A stretch of 64,000 bases of DNA from Tillandsia leiboldiana (GCA_029204045.2 CM055060.1:56247679-56311678), one strand, 5' to 3'. Numbered from the stretch's first letter, positions 1-12,100 are shown. The notes: generated by a model from the sequence alone, not told the origin. A program made the numbers and translations.

Positions 1-620
1 TATTTACAAAGTTCAAATTAATTTTAGAGATACCTCATACGTATTCATTCTATACTAATGAGATTTAAAAACTAATTGAATATCATTCAACTTCTATTTA
101 TAACAATCATCGACTTGGTTGAGCTACAGAATTTTTTTAACTAATCTTGTAAATTGTACGTAATATATAACTAGACATTTTAAGACCAATTCAACACTTG
201 ATATGTCAAGGAAAATATTATGCTTACAATTATTGATGTGAGAATAAAGAGAGACCATTTATTTTGAAACTTTTCTTTGAGTTTAACTGAAATAAGTAAC
301 ACAAAAATTTAACCGGTTAAATGTTCAAGATGGAGTTGGAACCTAATTTGAACTTAAAGAATAAAGAGGTTTGTTTATAATTCGAAGATGAATAAGGTAA
401 AAGATGAGGATTTAACTAAATTTACATGGTTGAAATTTAAATTCACGATGCCTTAAATTCTAAGGATCAAATTAATCGAAAACGAGCCCATGAATATGTT
501 TAACGAAATCATACTAATCCATGAATCAACAAGACAACAACTATCATATCGTCCACTTACATGTACACGCGCGGTGGTAATAAGCATAAATGTTCATCTC
601 TGGCTCGGTGGTGAATTCGG
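1..620. other. AT-rich intergenic sequence
   Basis: No open frame, hairpin or repeat that I can support is visible here. The sequence is AT-rich and becomes less so from about 570 onward, where the upstream region of the next candidate gene begins. Confidence 0.5.
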
Positions 621-771
621 CGAGATTTAGTGTTCCGGGCACCGAATACGTTACGTGCTTCGCCGCGTCACGAATTCGGCAACGAGAAACCAATCGTCAA
701 CGACTTCATTAAACACGGCATTTTCTAACCGGGTGGAAGAGGGCTAGGGCTCTGAAAACCTGCTCCATTTG

Positions 772-1921
772 ATGTCTCCTCTCGTGTCTCCTCTCTTCTC
801 CTCCTTGCTAACCCTAATTTACAATGCGACGCGATCCTTGAGACGACCTTCGATTTCATGGCGCTACTCCTCCACGTCCCGTTCGAACCCGCCCGGAAGA
901 GATTTGCACAAATTTCTCCTCAAATCTGGCCTCTTCGATCTTCAGAAACGATCTTTTTCCGATGGTACTAAGGTGGGAAAAAAAATCCCTGCTTGGTACA
1001 TTGTTTCTTGCGATTAATTGGAGCATTTCGCGATAGGAAGTAGATAAGGAACATATGGTGTCGAATGTAAGCAATTTGTTCTACAATTTTTCGATAAATA
1101 TTTCGAATTGCAATTATGAAATCACTTCAATTACTATAAATCTTAATGCTATTTCTAATTCTTGTTTGAGCAAATTTATTAGTTCTAAATTTGCTTCGGT
1201 TTCTCGATGTTGATTGATACTAATTAACATGATCATGAAATATCCGGTATTTGTTTGTATTTTTTAACAAAAAAAAATGGTTTTTATCAGTTTTTGCTGA
1301 AAATGTTCTTTTCCGATTTCTCTAGACAAATAGTTCACAATTTAGTCGCTGAACTGGTGTGGGTATACAGTTTATACTCTTCACTTTTAATGCGGAAAAT
1401 AGTTGCATTCATTGAATTGAATACATGGTCTAACTAGCAGGTAGATCATACATATATGGGCATAAATAAAGTATGGCCCTGATGCTTTGTGTTTTATGCT
1501 TTTAACTCTTTCCATTACATCACTGATCATACCTAGCACAGTTAACTAAAGATTTGATAGTTGGTACCTAATGTTCCAAGTTCAATGTCTAGTTGCTCCA
1601 TATTTTTGTTGAATTTATTTAATATAAAAAAAATGAATGAAGCAGTAGTTTGCTATTTTTTTTTTAAAAAAAAATAATAATAAACCTCTCTCCTGTATAT
1701 CTTACATGCAGCATTCTGGAATATTCTTCATATTCTTTTGTTGTTGTGTTTTTTTATTGTGATGCTTCAAGCATGATAAAATGTGATTATATGTTGTACT
1801 TCTTATATAGGCAGGAAGCAACTTGAACGCAGCTCTACTCGTGTTTTTATGGGTTTTTATGCAATATCATGGTTGGGACGTAATTGTTTCTGATCGCATT
1901 GTTGAAGGTCTGATTCACTGA
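772..1921 (+). CDS. possible small mitochondrial-type protein, two exons
   Basis: Exon 1 would run 772-972 (67 codons, ATG at 772) and end AAG|GTGGG. Exon 2 would run 1811-1921 after a T-rich tract ending TATATAG. The junction is in phase and the frame then stays open for 36 codons to TGA, giving 103 aa. The first 60 residues are rich in Ser and Arg with almost no acidic residues (for example RSLRRPSISWRYSS), like a mitochondrial presequence. Exon 2 encodes a hydrophobic stretch (LNAALLVFLWVFMQY) followed by a short tail ending EGLIH, so an inner-membrane protein is possible. I do not recognise the family. The join is inferred from splice motifs and phase only; the acceptor could instead be the GCAG four bases on. 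A SINE copy lies inside the proposed intron. Confidence 0.38.
1530..1675 (+). mobile_element. tRNA-derived SINE copy, old
   Basis: This copy aligns end to end with the better SINE at 51504-51649: both share the GATAGTTGGTAC / GGTAGTTGATAC block, the CTAGTTGCT(C/T)CATAT block after the B box, the AATGAAGCAGTAG tail motif and an A-rich 3' end. The B box is degenerate. No clear target-site duplication is visible. Confidence 0.55.
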
Positions 1922-3802
1922 ACTGCTGATGCTCTTCTGTAATTGGCTTTTACAGAAACATCTTGTATTCTAACAAATAGATGCTCTCTTCATTTTGGTC
2001 ATGTAGAATGTCCACTTTTGATTTATGAAGACGTTATGTGATTCTCTTGTAATTGTTCATGTGTTTATGTATGAAATTATGTATGAGAAAAGCATAATGT
2101 CTAAAGTGAGTACCAAAGCCCCATATTTATGCTGCAGTTTTAATGTTATCATCTAATGTTTTATCATGTGATTTCTATGTATCACTTCCTCTGAACACTT
2201 GAATTTTTTTTTCCCTTTTTAAGAACAGAATAAGGATTCTGGGTGATTGAAGGAAGATGTATCTCAGCTAAAAGACCCTGGACAGTTCCACTATCATCAC
2301 AAATATTTATGAACGTCGATTTAGATATATTGTTGAGTAATTTCATCTTCAGCATTGCACTGTACTTATCATCAAAGACAATATCTGATGCAAAATATAA
2401 ACCTACGTCCTTAGTAACAGCTATATGATTGCATTTTTTATTTTTAGAGGTCTTCATCATAATGCACCCTAACATGTAATTAAGAATTCCTCAAAAAAAA
2501 ACCTGCAGTTGTTGTAAAACTTGTGGCTGAGGAGGTAATGTGAAATCATTTTCCATTAGATATAAAACAGTTATATATGCAGATCTTATCCGAGCACGTT
2601 TATGGAATATTTGAGCATGCATGCATCAACTGAGACCTGTATCTGGTGGATGTGGAATTAGGTGTTGATTACTTTATTAATTAGTTTGATATCTTCATTA
2701 GACCTTGCGCTCTTTGCTCTCAATTTGATTTAAATGACTTTGACTCTCAAACTGTAAGATAGTACATCCACAACTATTTCTGGTACTCTCAAGCATCCAC
2801 CAAACTGCAAATTAGAAGACCAAGCTAGCAGATTTCTTCCAATTCTGCAGTCAGAATAGAATATCTCAGTGTACCCATCTTCTTCTGTTTAGTTGATATC
2901 TTTGTTTCTAACTTGTCAGGTGTAACAAGGTCCTTAATTTGTGCTAGGGAGCATCCATTATCAAAGTAATTAATTCGTTTGGCTTGTTCTTGATCTCCTA
3001 ATTAATTCAAAGGCGGTTTCGTACGGCCGAGCAAGCATGAGTGGTGGCGAAGCTGGTTAGTAGTGTCCCCTTTCTACATTCGGGCACTGTCGAGAAACAA
3101 AATGTGGTTGTGGTGTACTTCTGTTTAATTTTCGAGCTTTCTGATTCGGGACGATCAAAATTCTGAATAAGTTTCAATCATTGAGAATAGAAAAAAGCGG
3201 TTACAACTATTGGCTCTTGTAAAAACATAATGAGGCTCTTGTAAAAACATTCCAGTTAGAGAGTAAAAATAAAAAACTCTTCCACATAAAAAATATGTTC
3301 TTCGTTTTTTTCTCTCATCCGGTTTCATATATTCATCGGGGAGCCGCTGCGACATTGCCTCCTCCTTCCACAGATCACTTTCGCTTTCGCGGGGCCTGCG
3401 TGCCAAAGGCTTTGGCTGCCTTTATTCTGTTTTTCTTGTCGTGAGGTGTTCGATTAATGGAGCCATGCATATCAGTACATATCTTTTTCATTTCCATTTT
3501 AAAAGAATATACACCTGTGCAATTGTTGAATAGATGTATGTATGTTGCTTAAAGTGGGGCTCTGATGGATTGCTTAGTTCAGGTTTTACTGTATAATTTT
3601 TTAGTATGTATATCAAGCTCAAAAAATAGAAAAGAAAAAAAACAAAAAAACAAAAAAACAAATCTTTGGGCTAATGCGACGCAAGGTAGGACAAATATCA
3701 CGACACTAGAAATAGGTCTAATATGAGTCGTACATCTGTAGTCTATTTCGAAAATCACTTTTCAGCTGTTTCGCTTGATCTTTTTTAGTCCATTTCAATT
3801 AT

Positions 3803-3895
<93 letters not shown>

Positions 3896-4700
3896 TTGGC
3901 GAAGCACCTTGTCTGAATATTCCAAAGAGTATTATCCTATTGGTAGTTATAGCTGCTATTATTTTATTTGTTTTAACCATGAAAAGAACCTTTTCAGTGG
4001 ACAGCATCTTATTTTTACCTTGTGTTCATGTGAAGCTGGACCCAAATATATAATGTTGCTACGTTGCGCAAAAGCACTAGAATTTTATTAAAAAACATAC
4101 GTAAAAGTGTACGGGCTTTACTTAATCTATGAATCTTTTGGAATATGCTATATATAACTTCACATGTCCAATTTTTTAATTTATTTGATTAATTTTAAAA
4201 TTTAAGCTAATTACTTTAATGAATTTATAGTTGAAAAATTATATAAAATATACTAAGTAAACTAGTAAAGATAAACATGAAATGCATTCCAATTTTAAAA
4301 TTAAAGCGCTGTTGATCGGTTCTAATAAGACAAATTGAAAAATTGAATAGTCAAAATTTTTATCAAAAAAAAAGAAAAAGAAAAAAAAGAGTAAACTAGA
4401 ATTCTTTCGAACTCAAATCATATGAATTCCCAGTTGCTTTAATTCCAAGAGTGCAAAAGCGTTACCCAGATAATTAAGATCGAGCTGCTTGTTATTATAT
4501 TTTCCTTTTTCAACCTCCAACATATATAGATAACAAAGCAAAAAAAAAAAAGAAAAAAAAAAGAAAGAAAAGAGTCCCCAATACTCATAATAGTACATGC
4601 AAAAGATCAATATTGCGATTCATAACAACAATACAAGGTTAAAAATAGTAAAAATAAGCTCTAATTAATCATACACAAAAGTGGAATTAATATATATAAG
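1922..4700. other. AT-rich spacer
   Basis: No gene can be supported. It holds a long (AT)n tract at 3806-3893, several A- and T-runs, and a less AT-rich patch near 3000-3420 with open frames that resemble nothing I know. Confidence 0.45.
3806..3893. repeat. (AT)n microsatellite
   Basis: About 44 uninterrupted AT units. Open frames here encode only Ile-Tyr repeats and are not genes. Confidence 0.97.
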
Positions 4701-4715
4701 AGCTCTAGATCTCAC

Positions 4716-4850
4716 ATGCATGATTCTTCAAACGCTGGTTCGGAAGTCCACTTCTGGATTCAGTTCGTAGTAGTAGTAGTAGTAGTAGTAGTTCCAAGGG
4801 TGAGAGAACCCAACCGAAGTGAACGGGGGAACTCCGGGAAACATCGTTCT
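4716..4850 (+). ncRNA. decayed MIR395-like relic
   Basis: Positions 4814-4834 match the miR395 mature form at 17 of 21 bases: the GAAGTG block and the GGGGGAACTC block are kept, while the three central T bases are replaced by AAC. A possible 5' arm at about 4738-4758 offers only short pairing (CACTTC with GAAGTG, GTTC with GAAC), and an (AGT)n run sits in the loop. It is probably a dead copy of the cluster 1.4 kb downstream, or chance. Processing is unlikely. Confidence 0.25.
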
Positions 4851-4899
4851 CTTCTTTTACGCTACAACTTCTTAATCGCTCGTCAATGCTTCTTCTTGT

Positions 4900-6030
4900 G
4901 TCGGTGAAATTTATAATGCGAATATTTGGATAGTGCTATTCACGGGTATATATATATATCTCTTATTACTTCATGTTGGGGTTAGTGGGGATGTTAACGG
5001 ATCCAAATAATCCAATAACCCGAGCCCAAATAAGATTCCGAACGTGGGGTTTTAGACCCACGAGTTCATTGATCCAATGGTCTATCGCCACTAGCTATAA
5101 TCTACAATTCGGGTTCTGTTAGATTTCTGCCAGGATTTAACTATCCGAAACCGTTTTCAGCAGCGGATTCAGATTCGGATCGATTTTCGGTGATCCAACC
5201 CGAGTCCCAATTAACCCTCACCACCGAAAGGGTGCGGTCGCAAGTTAAGATACTTTTGGGCGGCTACAGACATTCATTGAACCTGGACATGCTCTTTAGC
5301 AATTTTTTTTTTTTTTTGGTTGGGTGAGATGAGAGAATCAGTACACCTCAGTGGTCCATAAAGCCAACTAGTGCAGTATCCTTTTAAGTGTCCTTTTCTG
5401 GTATCTTCGAAGATGCCATATGCACAATCCTAATCAAAAGAGCAAAATAAGCTCACTTAATTAATTGGATGCTCTTAATCGAGAACATATATATATATAT
5501 AGTCTCTTCTTTTATCTTTCCTTTCTTCTTCTTCAAACTGCCAATGTCATGACCTCTATTAAGTTAGACCAATTTGTATCGACTAATTCTAACCTTCGGA
5601 TAGTGGTTGTGTGGGACTGCGAATTTAGAATTATTATGTCTTTTGGTCAAGCCAACAAAAATTGCAATATTATTATACGCCACACATGCATGCATCTTCT
5701 GCAATATTCGCGGGGCATAGATTTTAATCTTTCTTTGCCATGAAAGGAATGTGCATGGCCACAACTTGTGCAACAGCATGAGAACTATGTTGGTGATCAG
5801 GAATTCGATAGCACTAGCTAGCTAGTTGCCTAGGTTCTCTGATGAGAGATAAAGAGGACGCGATAGGAAGATCATACTATTCTTACTCCCACATCGAAGA
5901 TATTCAGATTCCCTCTCCTCCATTCGGCCGCGAATGTGGCTAGGTACATTAATTAATTGCTCCTTCTCCTTTTGTTGCATTGCATGCATGTTACTTGTTA
6001 GAACATTGGAGAAGCAAGTGATGCTCACTC
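4900..6030. other. spacer upstream of the MIR395 cluster
   Basis: No gene can be supported. It contains a short (TA)n run near 5490 and no convincing open frame. Promoter elements of the MIR395 transcript would lie at its right end. Confidence 0.4.
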
Positions 6031-6035
6031 CTAGT

Positions 6036-6044
6036 TATAAATAG
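6036..6044 (+). promoter_or_regulatory. TATA box of the MIR395 primary transcript
   Basis: A canonical TATAAATAG lies 55 bases before the first hairpin. This spacing would start a capped primary transcript near 6068 that runs through all three hairpins. No experimental start is known; this is inferred from motif and position. Confidence 0.55.
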
Positions 6045-6087
6045 GAGTCATAGCAGTTGAGGTTCAATACAAGTTAATTAGAACATT

Positions 6088-6240
6088 GGATGTACCCTGG
6101 AGTTCCCTCAGACACTTCATTACATAGGGCCTTGTTACACTAAAACAGTGGATAAGCCTCTATATATATATATATTTATATATATGTGTGTGTGTGTATA
6201 CTTCTACTGAAGTGTTCGGGTGAGCTTTGGGTGTAACCCA
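6088..6240 (+). ncRNA. MIR395: diverged MIR395-type hairpin
   Basis: The 5' arm carries GGAGTTCCCTCAGACACTTC (6099-6118) and the 3' arm a miR395-like segment at 6207-6227 that differs from the standard mature form at four positions (a C for T in the centre, T for G, G for A, and T for C at the 3' end). The seed CTGAAGTGTT is intact. The loop is expanded by (TA)n and (TG)n runs. It shares the flanking CCTGGAGTTCCC and GTGTAACCCAAC blocks with the next two hairpins, so it is a tandem sister copy, either decaying or making a variant. Confidence 0.55.
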
Positions 6241-6318
6241 ACTTAATTATAATAGGGACTAAGTGGCACATTATAATAGGGACTATGTGGCTTATTCAAT
6301 CAAGGAGGATGAATACAA

Positions 6319-6425
6319 GTTGGTTTTCCCTTGGAGTTCCCTTCAAGCACTTCTCTAGGGCTCGTGAGAATAAGTAGTACTGGGCTATAGTGAAGTGTTT
6401 GGGGGAACTCTAGGTGTTGACCAAC
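6319..6425 (+). ncRNA. MIR395: MIR395 precursor, copy 1
   Basis: A near-perfect hairpin runs from GTTGG (6319) to CCAAC (6425). The mature miR395 lies in the 3' arm at 6390-6410 (GTGAAGTG, TTTGGGGG, AACTC) and the star strand in the 5' arm at about 6334-6354 (GAGTTCCCTTCAAGCACTTC). miR395 is a conserved plant microRNA induced by sulfate starvation; known targets are ATP sulfurylase mRNAs and the sulfate transporter SULTR2;1. The arm, the 21-base mature form and the star are all as in the family, and the loop is short. It is probably cut from a transcript shared with the neighbouring hairpins, as is usual for MIR395 clusters. Confidence 0.93.
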
Positions 6426-6489
6426 GTAAGTAACAGTATTAAGTGGGTCACTACATATCCTGCAGGTATGGCTTGCTCAAGGAGGAAAA

Positions 6490-6593
6490 GTTGGTTGTTC
6501 CCTGGAGTTCCCTTCAGGCACTTCACCAGGGCCCATTAGTACTTTGGGTGGGCTTTAGTGAAGTGTTTGGGGGAACTCTCGGTATCATCCAAC
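6490..6593 (+). ncRNA. MIR395: MIR395 precursor, copy 2
   Basis: A second hairpin, GTTGGTTGTTCC (6490) to CATCCAAC (6593), lies 65 bases after copy 1. Its mature sequence at 6558-6578 is identical to that of copy 1. The star region at about 6505-6525 (GAGTTCCCTTCAGGCACTTC) differs by one base, and the loop differs more. Identical mature strands with divergent loops are the expected pattern of selection on a tandemly duplicated microRNA gene. Confidence 0.93.
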
Positions 6594-7171
6594 ATGTCGA
6601 TTTTAATGGGCCTCTCATTTGTTGCATTGGTAAGTAGTTTTGGGATCGGCTTCGTTGGCACTTACTTACTTCCTCCTAATTTATTGAATCTGGCCATTAT
6701 TTATTAATTGAATTTGTTTAGATTCAACAACAGTACGAGAATTCTCTGTCAATATTATTTTCAACTATAAAAAATTTAATGGTTGATATTCAAAATTCCA
6801 ACTTCAAAATTTAATTGCTTTACATTTTCAACTAAATTCAAAAAAAATGAAGTAGTAGTATCCTGTCATGCACACACTCTCTCTCTCTCAAAAAAAAAGA
6901 AAAAAGAAAAGAAAAAAAAAAAAAAGAAAAGACTTTTAAAATCTCTCTTACTTACTTTTCTTAATTTACACCTTTTCTTGTATAGTGATATATTTATGCA
7001 CAGTTAATTAGTTTGAACAAGGGTTCATGTCATATAGTAGGGCATTAGAATTAGGGTACTTATCTGTAAAAGTTAATTTTAGGAATACTAAAAGTTTTTT
7101 GTATTTTTGATTTCTCTACAACATGGATGAAATTAAATTAAAATAGGCAACATATTATCCTTGAACTGTGG

Positions 7172-7390
7172 TGGCCCACAGCTGACACGGTGGGAGCGGG
7201 CGCGGCTGAGGAGGATGGGGAGCTCGGCTGAGCAGGATCTTGCCGAGCTCCTCGTCCTCCTCTGCCTCGACCACAGGCGCAGCGGGAGCAAGCACAGCGT
7301 TCAGGGGCAGCGTTCCGGCGGAGTCTAAGATCGCGGCAAGGGCGGCGGCTTGAACGTTACCTGGGGCGAGAGTGACGGAGAGCGAGAATG
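7172..7390 (-). pseudogene. GC-rich gene-fragment-like island
   Basis: On the minus strand one frame stays open across about 200 bases with Ala- and Glu-rich composition (for example NVQAAALAAILDSAGTLPL, then EAEEDEELGKILL), while both flanks are extremely AT-rich. It looks like one exon of a GC-rich gene captured or left behind. I do not recognise the protein, and a CpG-rich spacer is an alternative. Confidence 0.25.
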
Positions 7391-7687
7391 CGAGTTAAAA
7401 AAATTAAGCCATCAGACAGCGTAACTTTTAAAAAATACAGTTTTCATTTCAAATAGTGCAGCTTTCACTTAAAAAAATATATTTTTTATTCAAAAAATAT
7501 AATTTTTGTTTAATCTGTAATTTTAGTTCAGAAAATATAATTTTTATTTAAAAAAATATAAATTTTATTTTAAATATTATAATATTTTTTTGAAATAATA
7601 TAATTTTATGCAAATTCATTATTATTATTATTTTTTTTTTATTCGTAGTCTTTGTTATAACAACAATAATCTTTCGAAAAGATAATA

Positions 7688-7688
<1 letters not shown>

Positions 7689-7721
<33 letters not shown>
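7689..7721. repeat. (TTA)n microsatellite
   Basis: About 11 trinucleotide units. The minus-strand poly-Asn open frame across it is an artefact of the repeat. Confidence 0.9.
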
Positions 7722-9184
7722 TTTAATCATTTATATTTTTTTTTTTACCGTCACCATCCTCGCTGGAAGTATTTTCTGATCCGGTCGTCTTTAAATTTTT
7801 CAGTATTTTCGTGGCCGTCGTCCTCCACAGTCATGTGCTTCGTCGCAAACTCACTTTAGCGATTTATATCAGATCTAAGTCAGAATGAAAGAAGATGTGT
7901 CCAAAATAAGAGAGTGAAGTGTGGTGTAGATATTGAGACGGTAGGGGAGAAGGAGAAGGAAGAGCAAGCGAGAAGGAGAAAAAAAAAAAAAAACAGAAAG
8001 AAACAACCACGAGGATGAAGACGAACTTGGAACAACAAAAAAAAAAAAAAAATCCAAGAGAACAAAAAGAAAAAAAGGAAAATAAGAGCATCTTAGTCTT
8101 TCTTAAAAATTCAAACCTAATTTCTAAAAACACAAAAGGTTACCCACTTATATAAAAACGCAAAATCGTGAATTTCTTCATGCAAAAAGGCCTAATTTAT
8201 AAACATTTAATTCCAAATTATTTGCTTTCTCTCTCTAATATGCATATAAGCATAATGTATGCATGTATATGCATAAATTTGTAAGTATATGTATGTGTGA
8301 GCATAATGCATGCATATATACGCATAAATTTGTAAGTATATATACGTGTGAGTATGTGTTTGGAAGGTATGCAAGTTTTTCTCAATAAGAGAAATACAAA
8401 TAAAGTAATATATGTTATTTGTACATATGCTTCAGCATTATTAAGTTGCCTATTTACTTTATATTTTTAGTTGAATTAGTTTATTAAAAAATAAACAATA
8501 CAGATACAAAAAGAAAAAAATAAAAAAAGAGTAGGCAATGATGAAGACTGCAGGTAGGTATGAGAAGTGAGGCCATCTCCCTATTTACCTCCGGGAAAAA
8601 GAAAAGGAGATAAAAGAGTGCATATGCTCAGTCAGATTACAATTTCACAACACTTCAATTGGGCCCAGTTAATTTGATTTTAGTCTCAACACATCGAGAA
8701 TTTTAGCAGCAACGCCCAAATTCACGTCTCTATTTGGTTCTATAAACAGCAGAAACACACAAAAAAGAAAAAGAAAAAAAAACGAACTTCGTAAACCGAC
8801 TAGCAGACATATACACGGATTTGCCAAATGGAGAACACATGGACTTTCTTTTTGGGTTTACAGAGTTCTACTCAAAATCTCATATCCAACTAGTAAAGCT
8901 TTGCTAATCACAAAAAAAAAAAGAGAAAAAAAAAACCAATAAAAACTCAACGTAAAATAATCAACAGTATTTGGGTTATGAGCAAAGCAACACATGATAT
9001 CCAGCAAGACATATGACACTTCAATACAAGTATACCTGCATCAATTCATAGACCTAATTTTTGTTCCACACATAAAAAGACATGCCTTATAAAAGACTGT
9101 CCTCCTCTCTTTTCCAACCGTTTAGTGTCTGAAACCACATCGAAATTTGAATAGCTAAGAAGCGACAAAAAGCCAACTGTATTT

Positions 9185-12100
9185 CTAGTGCGTGGCGTGG
9201 GTGGTCGCGTTCTTCTTGAAGTCGATCTTATCGACCTTAACCTCTCCATCAATGAGCTCGTAGACATACACCACGACACGGAGGCCATCGATGTCCATGA
9301 GCACAAAGCTCGGGTTGACGTCATAAGTGATGCTGCTATATGCACCAGTTGCTGAGCCAGGGTTTATCACGACGCCACCCTCGTGCTTGTAGGCTTTAAA
9401 CTGATGGGTGTGGCCTGTGACGAGAATGTCTACATCCAACTGCCGCTGCAGCATAGCTAATGAATCCAAGTCACCCCATGGGATTACCTGTGCATATTGT
9501 ATTAGAAAAATGAGAAAAACTGTCCAATGTCCATGTAACCATATAATAAGTGGAATGAAATTATAGAAGCAAGGCAGAAGTTACGCAAATCTAACAATAA
9601 CAAATGTTGTAACTAGCAACAAGCAGTCATGACCCAAGTAAATTTCAGAAAAATAAGTAAATATATACATTTGATTCGACAGTTGCTTCATATGTCGAAT
9701 CACCTATGTCGCACAAAAGAGTAATAACATTACCAATCTCTTGAAGAAGCACTCAAATTTACACGTTCCCTAGATCAACCTCTTATCATTGAATCTTTTG
9801 TAAGTATGTTGGGAGTTAGTCACAAACCAGACACCTATTGGTATTTACTCAAAATTTCTAACGGTAGGTTTATAATAAGAGTGAAATCTACTAGCATTTT
9901 CACTATGGCTCTCATGCTTCAGAAGTAGCTAGCAATAAATGTTTCGGTTAACATTTCAATCATTGCTCGTGATTATTAGAGACAGCAACACCAAATGTTA
10001 GCTCAAACTTCAGACTTAGTATTTCCATGTGGAAAACTACTACAGTGCTGTCTGAATAAGACATAAGGGCAACACCTTCACTTTATACTTACATGAGAAA
10101 ACTCGGGCAAGGTGTTTCCATATGAAAGATTAAACAATAGAAAAGCATTTTACACAGTCATATTCCTTATTTCAATCAGATGATATACAGTACAAAGCTT
10201 TTCTAGTTAGCTATATGCGAAATATAGCATTAGCAGACAAGGTTAACGATTTACAAACACCTTAAACCTTTGTCCACCTAGGAATAAATACAACAAATAG
10301 TAGACATAAGTAGAAAAGGAAGAACGCGTGACAGAAAGAGAGAGAGAGAGAGAGACAGAACCTGATGGCCATGGCATATCCCAAGCTTGAATTGACCTAT
10401 AGTAAGTGTTTTGTTCTCTGGATAACGGGCATCTTCATCATATTCACCTCTGGTGACATGCAGATCAGGGCAGAGGCTTTTCAGGTAATCATGGACCTCC
10501 TGTCAGAAAGAGAAAGACAGGTGAATCGTAAAACTTGACTTCTATATACTTGAACAAGCTCGACTTCTATATTCTTTGCTAAATCCACCCCATCTGCAAT
10601 AACAAGTGCAAAACAAAGATGATCGGACAAAGAAAAGCAGAACAAACCGCTAACTTAAAGCGTTGTTCGTAAAGACCGCTACTTTAAGCTAGCAACCATT
10701 TGTTACACACAAAAAAGCATAAGGTATTTGCAGCAGGTGAGCAATCTAAGTAAGGAAGATCAGTATGCACCCAGCATCCGTTAGCATCCTAATAAAAAGA
10801 AAAAATAGCACATACTCTCAAACTGAAAATGAAAACTGATGCAAGTAACAAAATTTCAACAAACTGAAAACTAATGGAAGTAACTATAAGATTTAAAAGA
10901 ACGGAAACTTAGAATTGTTGATGCAGTAATAAAATTTCATTCAACAGCACAAATTCTCGATAAATAAATGGCATGCAACTTTCAAGGGAGAAGCTTAATT
11001 ATGATGCAAATCATGATAAACCAGGAGATTTTGCACATTTCCAAGCCCATGAGCTGGTTAAGACCATCAAAAGCACTCAAATGGGAGTAATATAAGATGC
11101 TGAGATCGCAATGGCAGATTTCTCACTAAATTCCTTAATCCACTTTGCTGACATGCTTGAGGTATAAAGTTTTTCAGATTTCTCACTAAATTCCTTAATC
11201 CACTTCGCTGACATGCTTGAGGCATAAAGTTTTTCATCCTTAGGTTCAATATTGATGGGAACAAGTTCATACCTGAAAACCTAAAGAAATATTATAGCAT
11301 GGCCTTTACAAAGGTCGCTAAGTGAGAGCCCTCTATTCGTCTTTCCCATGAAAAGCCCCTTCCGTTCTCTTCCCCATGAATAGCAGCAACATCCCTTTGC
11401 AGTAAGAATTTAAGTGCCCATCAACAAAGGTCGTGTGTCATACTATACTGACAAGATATTGACACGATGCGATCCTTGCGCCGATGGCACTGTTCAAAAG
11501 CCCTTTTTTCTTTGGAAATTGGCTACTTATCTCAATAAAGTATAAGAGATTTGATAAAGATATATAATAAATAATTATAATATATTAATGTCAAAAAAAA
11601 TAAATATTTTATATCATAATGTATCAAACACACAGATATTTCTAAGACCAACACACAAGTACGGCATAGCACGCATCATGCCATACTGCACTAGCAAGTT
11701 CTCGGCATGGTTCCGTGCCATGACACTAAATCCTTTGTTTTGGAGAGAATACATTATAGATCCACAAAAGAATCCACAGTAGAGATAATTTACTTTCGCC
11801 AGTGTATAAATTTATATACAAGAGCAGAACATTCTGCATATACAAACACAATATATTTGTCGACACATACTCTTACCCCGAGTCGACCAAGAAAAGAACT
11901 GCTTTAAGCAACAGTGCTGTTAATACTAATATATACGCATAAGGTAATTGCCAATTGAAATTCATGGTTAAATGAAGCGGCTACTCCGAATTTAATGACA
12001 CGAAGGTTCTAAATTAGACCTGCTAGTAAAGATCTGATTCTCCTTTTCTTCATCTTATACCTAAACAAAAAATATGCAAAATCCACCAGAAATCTCTTAA

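Larger units (their letters stand above)
6600..8950. other. low-complexity AT-rich spacer with a GC-rich island
   Basis: The stretch contains A/T homopolymers, a (TTA)n tract (7689-7721) and A-rich and G/A-rich runs. A GC-rich island at about 7170-7390 stands out and is described under findings. No complete gene is visible. Confidence 0.45.

Noticed and set aside
3155..3406. 83-aa minus-strand frame with a charged N terminus
   Set aside because: No recognisable motif, no splice context and low-complexity flanks; likely chance.
3775..4053. Open frames of Ile-Tyr repeats (also near 34775-35084)
   Set aside because: They are produced by (AT)n or (TA)n microsatellites on both strands and have no other content.
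7548..7730. Poly-Asn minus-strand frame
   Set aside because: It is only the (TTA)n microsatellite read in one frame.
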